From: Pseudocercospora fijiensis CIRAD86 | Lineage: Eukaryota; Ascomycota; Dothideomycetes; Mycosphaerellales; Mycosphaerellaceae | DNA: 64,000 bases | Direction of reading: 5' to 3' | Assembly: GCF_000340215.1 (NCBI RefSeq) | Contig: NW_006921535.1 | Span: forward strand, 2,817,122-2,881,121 | Shown here: one piece after another, positions 11,241 to 21,177 of the stretch | How the letters are laid out: each line of letters begins with the position of its first letter | How positions within the stretch are numbered: the stretch's first letter is position 1 | The notes under the pieces: generated by a model | The model's database searches: none | Told to the model about the DNA's origin: nothing | What the model saw: only the letters and a program-made list of their open reading frames with translations | Translations under genes and position numbers: made by a program

Positions 11241-11268
11241 TGACAATCTGGTATGTATGGAGCTCCGT
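11241..11268. repeat. 28-bp exact repeat, copy 1
   Basis: Begins TGACAATCTGGTATG and ends GGAGCTCCGT. An identical 28-mer occurs at 26464-26491. Both copies lie exactly where RIP-type AT-rich DNA gives way to unmutated genic DNA. Confidence 0.85.
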
Positions 11269-11636
11269 CGTCGCACGATTGAAGTCCACATTCTGCGACT
11301 TCACCTCTGTTCGTCACACATGAAAAGATCATCTCAAGCATTCAAGTACCCATCGACCCATCAGGAAGAATGCAAGACTCCTGTGCTGGGTCCCGCGTCA
11401 CTTCAAAGACCCGCCCTTCACGCCAATGCCGGCGAGATCGAAGATGGGGCGGAAGCAATGCCGAAATCGGTAGGATGTGTGATAGAGAAAGACTCTTGCT
11501 GACTGCTATACTCTTCCTGCAACACCTTTGATATCATTGCTTATAACAGAAAGTCAAAATATCTTTCCCGCCATCGACAAACCAAAGCCGGATGCAAGGC
11601 TAGAGCGGACATACACATCCATTCACCTTCATCGTC

Positions 11637-12679
11637 ATGGCAAGCACATCAATAAAGCCCAAGATCCTCGTCTTCGGATCCGGCGCCATAGGAACCATCT
11701 ACGTGTACCTCCTCCTGAAAGCCGGTTGCGATGTAACCGCCGTCTGCCGAAGCAACTACACCGCAGCAAGAGATAATGGCTTCCACATCGACAGTGAAGT
11801 CTTCGGCAGAGGAATACACATTAAGCCAAGGTCGTGCGCACAATCTCCGAAGCAACCCATTCAAACAACGGACCCTACGACTACCTGATCGTCTGCTGCA
11901 AAGCCATCCCCTCAGCCAAAACCCCCCAAACAATTGCCCCAGCCGTAACCCCAAACTACACAACCATAGTCCTAATCCAAAACGGAATCGACATCGAACC
12001 CGAATACTCCCTCACCTTCCCCTCCACCCCTCTCTTAACATGTATAGCCTACCTCCCCACAACCCAAAACTCCCCAGGCCATATCACAATGGGCAACAAC
12101 GAACGCCTAGAAATCGGAACCTACCCCGAATCCTCAAAATCTTCAACCTCCGCAGAAATTCTAATCTCCCTTCTAAAATCCTCCGGTTCAAACACAACCT
12201 ACCACCCCAAAATCCAAGAACGTCGCTGGTTCAAACTCCTCCTCAACGCCCCCTGGAATCCCATTTGCGCTTTGACATTATCCCGAGACGTCGCCTTCCT
12301 CTCATCCTTATCATCCGACGGAATCTCAGAATCCATAATCCGTGGCGTGCTGCAGGAAGTAATTCTCCTCTCGCAAAGTCTCGGGTATACTTCGATTACG
12401 GCTGAAGCAGCGGAAGCCGGATTCAAAGTGATTAAGGATCGGGTGGGAAAGATGGTGGGGATTGAACCGAGTATGTTGGTTGATGTTTTGCATGGGAGGG
12501 CAATGGAGCATGAAGTGATTTTGGGGAATGTAGTGAGGAAAGCGAGAGAGATGGGAATTGAGGTGCCGAGATTGGAGATGTTGTATGGGTTGACGAAAGC
12601 GTTGGATTTGGCGACGCAGAAGAGGAAGGAAGGGAGATCTTTGGATAGAGAGGATTTGGGAGATGTGTATCAAGCGTGA
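11637..12679 (+). pseudogene. ketopantoate reductase (ApbA/PanE-like) with a frameshift
   Basis: The N-terminal part (11637 to about 11830) has the NADP-binding Rossmann motif FGSGAIGTIYVYLLLKAG. The remainder (about 11831-12679), in another frame, has PYDYLIVCCKA, VLIQNGIDIEPEY, the RWFKLLLNAPWNPICAL helix and the C-terminal substrate domain. The two parts fit the family end to end but are offset by one base: IHIKP at 11814-11828 must jump frame to reach VVRTISEA at 11831. No intron of plausible size bridges the gap. It is either a one-base deletion (pseudogene) or a sequence error. The intact enzyme reduces 2-dehydropantoate to pantoate, or acts on related 2-oxo acids. Confidence 0.75.
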
Positions 12680-12929
12680 TTTTGTGCAGGGCGGGAGGAT
12701 ATACTAGGTTTTGCGTTTTACCGTAGAATGCCAAGCATAGCACCTCCGCAGTATGGAACCTTATAGTTTACTAGGCATTCTGCTCCTCTTTGCTCTCGTA
12801 GACCTTAAATCGTACCCTTATACCGCCTATAGCGATTATTATCAATCTGCCGCCCGAGTTAGCGTATACGGTCGCAATCTATATCGCTAGCGACCTCGTA
12901 TAGTAGTATTTCGAGATACCTAATCGAGG

Positions 12930-15590
12930 TAGAAATACGACGACTTCGTAGACTTTAAGAACGCGTAAACTAGTCGATAAGGACCTACCGGCGTACAAAT
13001 AGGCTGCTAAGAGGCGCGAGTCGCCTATAAAGAAGGGTCGGACGAAGAATATAAAGTCGAAGGTAGCAGCGGCGCTAAAGAAGTTTAGTAAGGCTCGCGT
13101 AAATAACGCGTAGGCGTAGAGGGAGTTTACTAAGTAGAATAATAGCGCCTCGACGGTAGTTAGTAATAATAAAGAGGTCGTAGATTTAACGGCTCTAGTA
13201 GACGCCTCGCTATCGAAAGGCTCTATATTTAGTAAGTTAGCGCCGCTACGAGTAGCTACCTCCGTTTAGGCCTTTATACATTAAGGATTACGTTACGCGG
13301 TAGTGAATTGGTTAGATTGCACGTAATAGATTTAAATTAGGGCTAGCTTCCGTCTTTCCGAATAACTAATTATATACTACTCTACCTAATCCTTTGCCTA
13401 AAGGCCTAAAGCTAAACTGCTAATTTTTATTACAGATTCTGCTATCAAAATGCGATCTCGCTGCACTAGCGACAACTGGCAAATCTAATACGAGGAGGTT
13501 GTAGCCCTGCTAATTACGAGTCTAACGATCTAAAAATCTCGTATATACGACGTATACGCGCTAAGTTATACTAATTTAGCCGAGCCTACTTCTATAGCTT
13601 TCCGGCGGCGGCGAGGTCGAAATCTGAACCCTATTCTACGGATATACGGACCTATAGCGGAGCCTGTATAACACTCAAACTCTTAGACCCTGTGCTACGT
13701 TTATCGATATTAGGCTATAGGTTGAAGTTCTAAATACTAAGGACTAAAGAGATAGTTTCCCCTACTAGATTAAAGCGACTATATAGGCTAAAGTACAGAT
13801 TAGATAGACACGCGGAGGTTATAGAGGGCACTAGAAAGGTAGACCTCCGACGATTTGTTGTCGCTATAGAGTGTCGTTTGTTTAATCGTAAAGTATATAG
13901 AGGTAGACAAACGAGTTAGGCGAGACTAGCAATTTATGTTTCCTAATAATAATTCTCGAATTTGTAAAGCAATAGTATTATTAAAATAGCGGATATCCTT
14001 AATTACTAAATTATCTAGGAACCGTCTCTATAAAGTGCTATACTACGGATAATAGTTGTTGCGGTATTCGAGCTAATATACATATACTAGTAGGTAGATA
14101 GGCGAGCCTATACCCGCCTAGAACGGTTTGTCGTTAGGCGCTTCGCTAGAATGAGATCTCGAATGGCGCTAAACCTAATGTAGTATAGTATAGAAATAGA
14201 AGTTACGAGCAGCATACATACACGAATTTAACTACGAAGCGCCTAAATAGAGGTAGACGAGTAGTTAATAGGATAGAAATAAATAAAGAAGATATCGAGA
14301 CGGCTTCTTACGACTCTCGTAACACTTTCTAGTACAAATAAGCGTAGCGCCTACTTACTAGCAACTAAGAGGTCGCTATAAAGAATTTCGAGCGTACTAG
14401 CTAGTCTACTTAATATTGCTACGAAGCCTATCGTTAGGCGGTCTCTAAGGCGTAGAAGAAACAGCTCTTTATAGGCGACTGCTTTATAATCGCTTCTACG
14501 AAGGGTATTAATAAGAGTAACTAGTTTAAGCAGTCGATAACTGCGGAAGAAGAAGGTAAGGTCGCTCCGGCTATATCCGTCGCTCCTACTTACGAATACT
14601 AACCTCTCGAAGGGGATAATTATCGAATAGCTCTTGCTATAGTACTCGAGTTTAAACGTAATAGAAAGGACAAGATTAAAGTAGATCTCGAGTTTAAGAC
14701 GGCGGTAAAGGATACTATACCTACGGCCGTTAAAGTATCTAAGTTAAAGCTAAACGATTAGCAGACTATCGATAGAATTGCCTACATTGCTAAGCAACGG
14801 CAAGTTAGCAATTATATCGCTAAGATCAAAGCTAATAATTAGTATACTAACGGATCTTGTAAGAACTATAACTAGTACTACTACGTACTAGACGATCTAC
14901 CTAATATTAAAGACAACTATCTCTAGATTAGCAATAACAATGCTAGGCTCTAGTCTATAGCCCTTACTGCTAATAAACCTAGCGTAACGACTCGGAAGCC
15001 GCCTAAGAACGTTGCTATTAAAATGGCTTAATTTACTAATAATGCGAGAGACAAGGCTAAGTAGATAAGGGCAAAGGAGACTCTATATACTTAGGTACTA
15101 TATACGCTATACAACCGTAGCAGGTCTGTGCCTGTGTCTTATATTAATTATAAGGGAGTAATTAAGGCCGCTTTCTACGCTATTACTAGTATTCTTTAGC
15201 CTAGCGGCTCTCGTACTATTCCGGCTTAGCAACAACCTTAATTAGAGCTATAACAAGTACAGCAAGAGTCGCCTATTCTACTACGTATTGCTAAGCAAAT
15301 TGGTACGCCTATCTTAAGCCTTATAAGACAGTTCTTTTAGTAGGCTAGTAAGCAATACGAATAGTCTAATCCGGAAGAGAAGGACGACTTCTTAAAGATA
15401 AAGTTACACTTCCTTGCTAAGAAATAGGACTATAATCGTATAGTACAAGTTGATAAGAAGTATTAGAAGGATGAATTAGGCTTCTTTAAAGGCTATTATA
15501 GTCGCCTACTTAAGTGTTTGAAGCGCTTTTAGAAGGAGAAGTTGTTTAAAAGGGCAGAGGGAACTCGAAAGTAGTAGTAATAATAACGAC
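12930..15590 (+). pseudogene. element 1 ORF1 remnant (accessory protein)
   Basis: Broken frames on the plus strand, interrupted at 13259-14253 by a nested element. Short stretches match the ORF1 of element 2: KLKLND near 14740, then AKIK, a Cys/Lys/Asn motif SCKNYN near 14855, and near the C-terminus DELGFFKGYYSR and LKCLKRF (about 15470-15530). Stops are TAG/TAA. No known domain recognised. The spaced cysteines could form a small metal site, which is a guess. Confidence 0.5.
13259..14253. mobile_element. 995-bp non-autonomous element nested in element 1
   Basis: Bounded by TA on each side (13257-13258, 14254-14255). Left end CCTCCGTTTAGGC and right end (reverse complement CCTCTATTTAGGC) are inverted. 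A subterminal CGGTTTGTCGTTAGGCGCTT block at about 14128 matches the subterminal sequence of element 3 (60380-60403 region). It has no transposase and is probably mobilised by an element-3-type enzyme. Confidence 0.65.
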
Positions 15591-15869
15591 ATTTACGACG
15601 GAGCAACGGCCGTTCTTATTAGTTTAGATTTATTAGACGTTCGCTAGTAATTTAGAATGTAACTAGCTTATTATCTGCTCCGCTATATATGTCTATATTA
15701 TTACTATCGCTACGAAGCGCCTCTCCGGCCGTACCTCGCAAAGCTCTCGGAGCTCTCGGCGGAGGAAATATATAAAGCTTAGTAATGCCTACTAATACCT
15801 TGTACATTTTACTATATGCGCAATACTATAGTAATATATATAAAATTGATAGCGGAGCTTCGTATATAT

Positions 15870-17080
15870 ATAATCTCGAGATCCTGTATATAATATTATA
15901 TATTTGTTGTATAGTTATAGCTAAATATAAAGCGAGTCGAAGTTGCGAAGTAATTAATCCTTAGCTTCTTCCTCTCCGCTATTAACATTATATCTAGTAT
16001 GCCTAAACAACCCTCGTACGTCTGTTCCTACTATGTATTCTAGCGCCTATATAAGGAAGTCTATAAAGCAGTCGAAGTTATTAATTAAATCCTTATTCTT
16101 CTTTATCTATATCTTTAGTATATTAAAGGTTTACTTAATTAGGTTAAGATCTAGTAAGTAAGGAGGCAGATATTCGAGCGTATGTCTAGCGCGAGTAATT
16201 ATCTCTTCTACGTTAACACTATAGTAGATTAAGACGTTATCTATTATAAAGATTATCTCCTATCTAGCAATAAGCGGTAGCACTTTATTCTCGAGCTAGT
16301 CGTTAAAGGTAACTTAATCTATAGAGCCTTAGATATAGAGAGTGTAGGGCAGGTATCTATTAATCGTTAACGCTAGTAAGACTAAAGTGCGTTCTTCTCG
16401 TTATACGTACTAATAATCTATATAATCTACGCTTTCTAGAGACTAACTATACTTGCGGTAAGCCGTCTTCTAGTTTGTCGCTATCTCGTCGATAAATACT
16501 AACTTCCGAATAGGCTACCTCTTATACTTCTTACTCTAAACGGCTCTTACTAATAGATTGCGCTCCTTTGCTATCTTCCGCGATACTTTCCGAGTCTACT
16601 TTATTATATCGACTAGGTAGCGGTAAACGTTCGAAGAGTATAACTAGATATTAAACTCGTCGTAGAGAGCGAGATACATCTCTTCGAGATATACCTCTAG
16701 TCGATAAGAGAGATATTCTTCGAGCTAGTCTTGTATTTCTTTAGTAAGTATACGCTTACGACCTAGCGGTAGGCATAGTAGATAATAGGCCTACTAGAAG
16801 AGATTATAATTAACGCGCTATTTATATAGGGTCGACCTCGTAATACTAGTTACTAGCATTATATCGTTAATCGACTTGCTATCTTCGAACAATAACTCTG
16901 CCTTCTTTACGGTCTCCGGCGGCATCTTCGTACTAACCCTAGTACGTACCTCTAGCTTCTTTTCGGGCGGCGCCTTCTTCTTACGACCTATAGACGAATG
17001 TAGCGATATTCTACGATTAAAACAATACCTTAACGGTCGCTATACTATTAAAAATAAGGCAATACGGTCTATAAAGAGGT
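15870..17080 (-). pseudogene. element 1 DDE transposase remnant
   Basis: On the minus strand near 16245 the frame reads IIFIIDNVLIYYS, the second catalytic aspartate block. It is followed 34 residues later by EYLPPYLLDLNLIK, the third block, where the catalytic E is now K. The GAG to AAG change lies in a TpG to TpA context, the expected RIP product. This is Tc1/mariner DD34E-type. Confidence 0.65.
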
Positions 17081-17149
17081 AGGTTCAAAATGCGGTATAC
17101 GGCTCTTCGAGAGGTCTTGGCATTCTACGGTAAAACGCAAAACCCAGTA

Positions 17150-17605
17150 AATAGATGACGAGAAAGTGGTATTGATGGTTTGTTGTTTTCTGGTCATTAT
17201 TATTCATTACCTCGTTCTATATTCCGCACAGCAGCAGCGCCAGTGATGCCAAAGCCCTCCGAAGAAGGAATATGTGCAGACCTCCCTCCCTCCCATGAAC
17301 GCTATATCGACCGGATCCCCGATAACACACGGTCGGAGGTCAGAAATGCTTCGCGCTAAATATGCTTGCTTCAGAGCACACGCACACACACGAACAAGAG
17401 AATGCAAGCAAAAGCAGGCCCTGATTGCTTCGTCCCGGAAAGAACGCTTCCATACCGAGATCGTGGGTCTGCAGGGATTGAATGAGGAGAATTATCGTGA
17501 ATCGATGTAATGGGTGTTTGGTGCCTTCATTTCGGTGTCTGTTTCAGACATGGCTTCAGGTTTGGTCAGAGCAATCTGACATTACTGACGCTGCTGTTGT
17601 GGCAT
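17150..17605. other. intergenic, no gene seen
   Basis: Unmutated unique sequence right of element 1. No credible coding region found. Confidence 0.4.
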
Positions 17606-17794
17606 CTAGTCGACTTTGATGGCGCTATATATCCGTCGCACAAACGCGTAGGCGGTGAGGAAGCCGATAGTGCCGGTCAAGAGCCCATAGACGGGGCATG
17701 CCAGGAAGCTGTATAAGAAGAACAGCATTGTGCTGACCAGATTGTTGGGATGCGAAGTTGTACGCTGAGTGTTTTGAACATCTAGATCCCTCAA
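17606..17794 (-). CDS. possible small membrane protein or C-terminal exon
   Basis: A 62-codon frame, overlapping the stop of the next gene by 4 bp. Its ATG-initiated part (from MLFFLYSFLACPVYG) is a strongly hydrophobic hairpin ending YAFVRRIYSAIKVD. It may be an alternative C-terminal exon that adds a membrane anchor to the upstream protein. I could not find a clean GT-AG intron joining them. Confidence 0.3.
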   Translation of the reverse strand: MRDLDVQNTQRTTSHPNNLVSTMLFFLYSFLACPVYGLLTGTIGFLTAYAFVRRIYSAIKVD

Positions 17795-18717
17795 GTCGGT
17801 GTCCCTTCAAGGACGGAATCATGTCGACTCTCCTGGTCAATCGGTAGCGCCGGTAGCGGCTTATTCAGATCGATTGCTGGCTGTCTCGGGACCTTTGGAG
17901 TCGGAAATAGATCCTCAAGGTCGGGGAACTGATCGCCAGCAGAGTGCTTACGAGCATAGACCTGATACTGACGCCAGATCTTTTGCTTCTCCAATTTCTC
18001 AAGCCTCGCATTATACCGTTCTTCCGCCTCCTTGAGCGCCTCCTCATCGCCCTCATCAATCCTGTCGACGAATTTCTGGAATCGAAGCGCACTGGGTTTA
18101 GCTCTTCGAAGGAAGTCCGCAAGAACACCACCAAATTTCTCTCTCGCAGTCAGTTTCGAGGGATAACCGGATTCTCTAACAGCCAGTTCATCAAACTGCT
18201 GTCCAGGCTCGACTGAAGGACGATGATCGTGTTCCTCACAACACCCTACAATCTGTATCGGTAAATGCAACACAATCCCATCCTCGGATACTAGGAGATG
18301 CTGTTTGACAAAATACCCATCCCCAATCTGCCTTTTCCTTTGATAATGTTGCGGATAAACAGGATTCTTCCGACGAGGACGCAGGACCAAAATTAAGATC
18401 TGCTGCTCGTCACCCTTCCGTTCGTAATAGACTGTGTCTCCCGGGAGAAGCTGAAGGGACAGGAGTCTGCGTGTATGCTGAACAACGTCTTCGGCGTCGA
18501 TGAAAGCCGAAGACGAAGATCCGAGGCCGTAGGTTGTTTCGAACCGCTTTGTCTGGACGTGAGGGGATGGTGTGGCTTTTGGAATATGCGCACCGAAACG
18601 ATCGGGACCTCTAGCTGGGCTGGCCGCTCGGGGCGACTGAGAACTTCTGGACGACATGTGTAAAAATTCTTGTCGCTGCAATTTCTGATGCTCACGGGCG
18701 AGATTCTTTGAAGACAT
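17791..18717 (-). CDS. hypothetical protein, 308 aa
   Basis: Start taken at the ATG at 18717 (MSSKNLAREHQK). The N-terminal ~60 residues are basic and Ser/Pro-rich. The middle has a beta-rich segment (PGDTVYYERK, ILILVLRPRRK, LLVSEDGIVLHLPIQIVG). Residues about 220-270 form a charged coiled coil (DEGDEEALKEAEERYNARLE) and the tail is proline-rich. No family recognised. Codon use is normal for the window and the frame is long, so it is likely real. It is probably cytosolic. Confidence 0.6.
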   Translation of the reverse strand: MSSKNLAREHQKLQRQEFLHMSSRSSQSPRAASPARGPDRFGAHIPKATPSPHVQTKRFETTYGLGSSSSAFIDAEDVVQHTRRLLSLQLLPGDTVYYERKGDEQQILILVLRPRRKNPVYPQHYQRKRQIGDGYFVKQHLLVSEDGIVLHLPIQIVGCCEEHDHRPSVEPGQQFDELAVRESGYPSKLTAREKFGGVLADFLRRAKPSALRFQKFVDRIDEGDEEALKEAEERYNARLEKLEKQKIWRQYQVYARKHSAGDQFPDLEDLFPTPKVPRQPAIDLNKPLPALPIDQESRHDSVLEGTPT

Positions 18718-18973
18718 TTGTTCTCGGCCGATGGCATGATCTCCTATCCTTGGATGATGTAAGTGCAAAAAGCATAGCAAGAGATGAATTCCCAGCTAAT
18801 AAACGAGACGCCTTCACTAACTCCCTGCCATTCACAAGGCTCGCAGCCAGAACTCTACGAAGCTTTTCTAACTAGAAGAATCTCACTGATTCACTTTTGC
18901 GAACGCTTCAGGCTACCGTATGATTCGAGTTGACTGCCGTATCGACGTTGTTATTGAGTGACCAGAGAAAAGA

Positions 18974-19570
18974 CTAAATCCAAGTCATGGAGCCTTTCCA
19001 CCATCCGCCACCATCGGGTAGTTTGATCCACTCCAGTGCTTCTATATCGCACTCCAGCAACTCATCCTGCGACTTTGCCTTAGACACAGCTTGCTCCCAG
19101 TCTGCCGGGATCGTGAATAGTTGGGGATAGTCCAGTTCGGGTGTTGATTCGTTTCCCTCCTGGACACTGGTTGCAATTCGATTGCCACAATCGACCTCCG
19201 TCTCGTTAGGTGAGACCGTAGGCAGGTCTATAGTTCTCCAGGACTCAGATTGGTTGGGCGTCGAATTGGTAGCCGAGTCATGACTGCTGAGCGGTTCAAC
19301 AGCGTAACCAACAAGGTCCACAGTAAGATTCTCCGGCCGCATTGACCAAGATTCTGGGACGTTGACCGAATCTCGCTGTAGAGCCATATCCTCTCGAAGT
19401 GCTTTTGCGAACTCTGGCATGGTTCTGATCGTGCGTTTCGGAGTCTGGTCGTCTTTCTGGCTTGTGGGTTTCTCGTTGTCCTTATATGTACTTCCTTCCA
19501 TATTGTAGAAGAACGGCGCGTTTAAGTTTTTACTGGATTTTTCTCTCCAATTGTTCGCGAGATAAGACAT
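18974..19570 (-). CDS. hypothetical protein, 198 aa
   Basis: Single frame from ATG at 19570. Polar, rich in Ser/Thr/Glu, with no signal peptide or membrane segment; the C-terminus is aromatic (GGGWWKGSMTWI). The central part has repeated acidic patches. No recognised domain. Same strand as the 308-aa gene downstream; spacing of 256 bp allows separate promoters. Confidence 0.5.
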   Translation of the reverse strand: MSYLANNWREKSSKNLNAPFFYNMEGSTYKDNEKPTSQKDDQTPKRTIRTMPEFAKALREDMALQRDSVNVPESWSMRPENLTVDLVGYAVEPLSSHDSATNSTPNQSESWRTIDLPTVSPNETEVDCGNRIATSVQEGNESTPELDYPQLFTIPADWEQAVSKAKSQDELLECDIEALEWIKLPDGGGWWKGSMTWI

Positions 19571-20088
19571 GTCGAACGAGTCTCGTGTCAGGTGTTATGC
19601 AAGCTCACAAAGTTCCTTATGAATGTTTCAAAGGCTAGTGAATTCATTCACTGCGACATGCTATGCACTTGCTTTGCGCGTAGCATTCACTTCGGTGATT
19701 TTCCGCACGTCTGATCGAGTTGAGTGTTCTTAATTCCCACAGGAGCATTGTTGCTATTGTCATGAGCTGCTTCGTCTGCTACTTTGTCCTTACGCTTTGT
19801 GTCCTAGTTGGCTCAAAGATGATTGTTCTGGCCAACAAAGATCCTCTGTGCACTGGTGGCACCGTCTTTGTCCTCAAGCGGCATTGTACGTCTATAACGG
19901 TCGGCATATATGTACTGCTTTGTCGAGCGACGATGAGCGATCACAGTTCCAGCAAGTTCCTCCTCACACACTCGATTCAGGGAAGCGATCAAAAGCGAAT
20001 CCCTCCTCGCCCTACACACGAAGCCACATTTCGATTGATTCGAACAAATTCTTCTATCAAGGTACGCCCAAACACGATCGCTGCAAAT

Positions 20089-20826
20089 ATGGTATCAGCC
20101 TGGAAGAAGGTCAAGCAGAGGTTGTTCGAGTTCGCTAACCCTGATGCCACAGAGATCAGAAGTCGGCCCAATCCATATGCAAACCCTGCAGCACAAGACT
20201 CCAAACGCAAGTCCAAGTATGTCGCCGTTTGGGATGATCAGCCGAAGTCAAAGCCGAAGCGACGAGGTACCAGTCCGCACAACTCGAGACCACCTGTGTC
20301 TTACGTAGCGCGTACCCCTGCTCCTAGGCCCACGACTGCAGATGGTAGAGTGTCTTCCAGATCAGCATACTCCACCAGACCTGTAACTCCATCTCAATTG
20401 CCGCCGCAGCCAAATCGACCATTGTACTCTCGACCATCGACGAGCAACGGTGTGTCGAGAACAGGCAGTCGTCGCCGGGAACAGCCTCAGTATCGCGACG
20501 TATCAGCATACTCCACCAGACCTGTAGCTCCATCGCAATTGCCGCCACAGCCACATCGACCAATGTCCTCCCGACCATCGACGAGCAACAACGGAGCCTC
20601 GAGAACAGGCCGTCGTCCCTGGGATCAGCCTCCATATCGCCCTCAATATCGCGACGTAGCAGACCTGCGGGAGGCTAGCAGACGGGCCTTGCTTGTAAAG
20701 AACCAGGAGAGCTGGTTCGACGACAGCTCTTCCATCTCCTCGGGCTTCACGCCAAATCGACAATATTCGTATGGCCAACAAGAGCGATGGCCGCCACGGA
20801 ACTCTTCCAGGAATTGGCGTGGCTAG
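20089..20826 (+). CDS. Arg/Ser/Pro-rich hypothetical protein with an internal duplication
   Basis: 245 residues from ATG at 20089 (MVSAWKKVKQRLFEF). The frame is open upstream to 19720, with another ATG at 19933, so the start is uncertain. The product is low-complexity and basic. A 48-codon unit (SAYSTRPVTPSQLPPQP...SRPSTSN...RRR/RRPW) occurs twice in tandem, starting near 20359 and 20503. Probably disordered; no domain recognised. Confidence 0.5.
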   Translation: MVSAWKKVKQRLFEFANPDATEIRSRPNPYANPAAQDSKRKSKYVAVWDDQPKSKPKRRGTSPHNSRPPVSYVARTPAPRPTTADGRVSSRSAYSTRPVTPSQLPPQPNRPLYSRPSTSNGVSRTGSRRREQPQYRDVSAYSTRPVAPSQLPPQPHRPMSSRPSTSNNGASRTGRRPWDQPPYRPQYRDVADLREASRRALLVKNQESWFDDSSSISSGFTPNRQYSYGQQERWPPRNSSRNWRG

Positions 20827-21177
20827 ATAATAGCCCGGCTTTGCTGGACGAGATATGACTCTTTTGCCTTTTTGTTGACCTAAATAGCATCGTTATCAAG
20901 TTCAATTGCATCGCACCGCCCTACCGTTTCCCATGTTTTCTCATTTCCAGACGCCACAGTTCGCTAGCAACCTCGTATGCGTCGTAGGGTCCAGCGAGCG
21001 CTGCTCGATGGTCTTAGCAGAGATATTTGTGGTGTCGCAGGATAGTAGTTTGTATCTACTAGGCGGATTCAAGAGCTTTGAAAGGTAAATGTTGAAATTT
21101 GAGGGACATGATACATTCCTCAAGATGCAAGTTCCTGGATCTCGGCTTTCAATCAAGTCGAATCAAGGCAGAAAGTC
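20827..21177. other. convergent 3' intergenic region
   Basis: Separates the convergent Arg/Ser-rich gene and the flavin monooxygenase. No gene seen. Confidence 0.5.

Larger units (their letters stand above)
12704..17147. mobile_element. element 1: two-gene Tc1/mariner-type transposon, RIP-degraded
   Basis: Flanked by TA (12702-12703 and 17148-17149). Terminal inverted repeats of about 32 bp run from CTAGGTTTTGCGTTTTACC to GTAGAATGCCAAG at the left (12704-12735), and the right copy (17116-17147) matches with one A/G difference. It contains remnants of a plus-strand ORF1 and a minus-strand DDE transposase, arranged convergently, plus a nested 995-bp element. The body is strongly RIP-mutated, yet the TIR copies are nearly identical. 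Confidence 0.8.

Noticed and set aside
11221..11502. 93-codon plus-strand frame upstream of the ketopantoate reductase
   Set aside because: It runs across the end of the fold-back element and the 28-bp repeat, so it is not a gene of its own.
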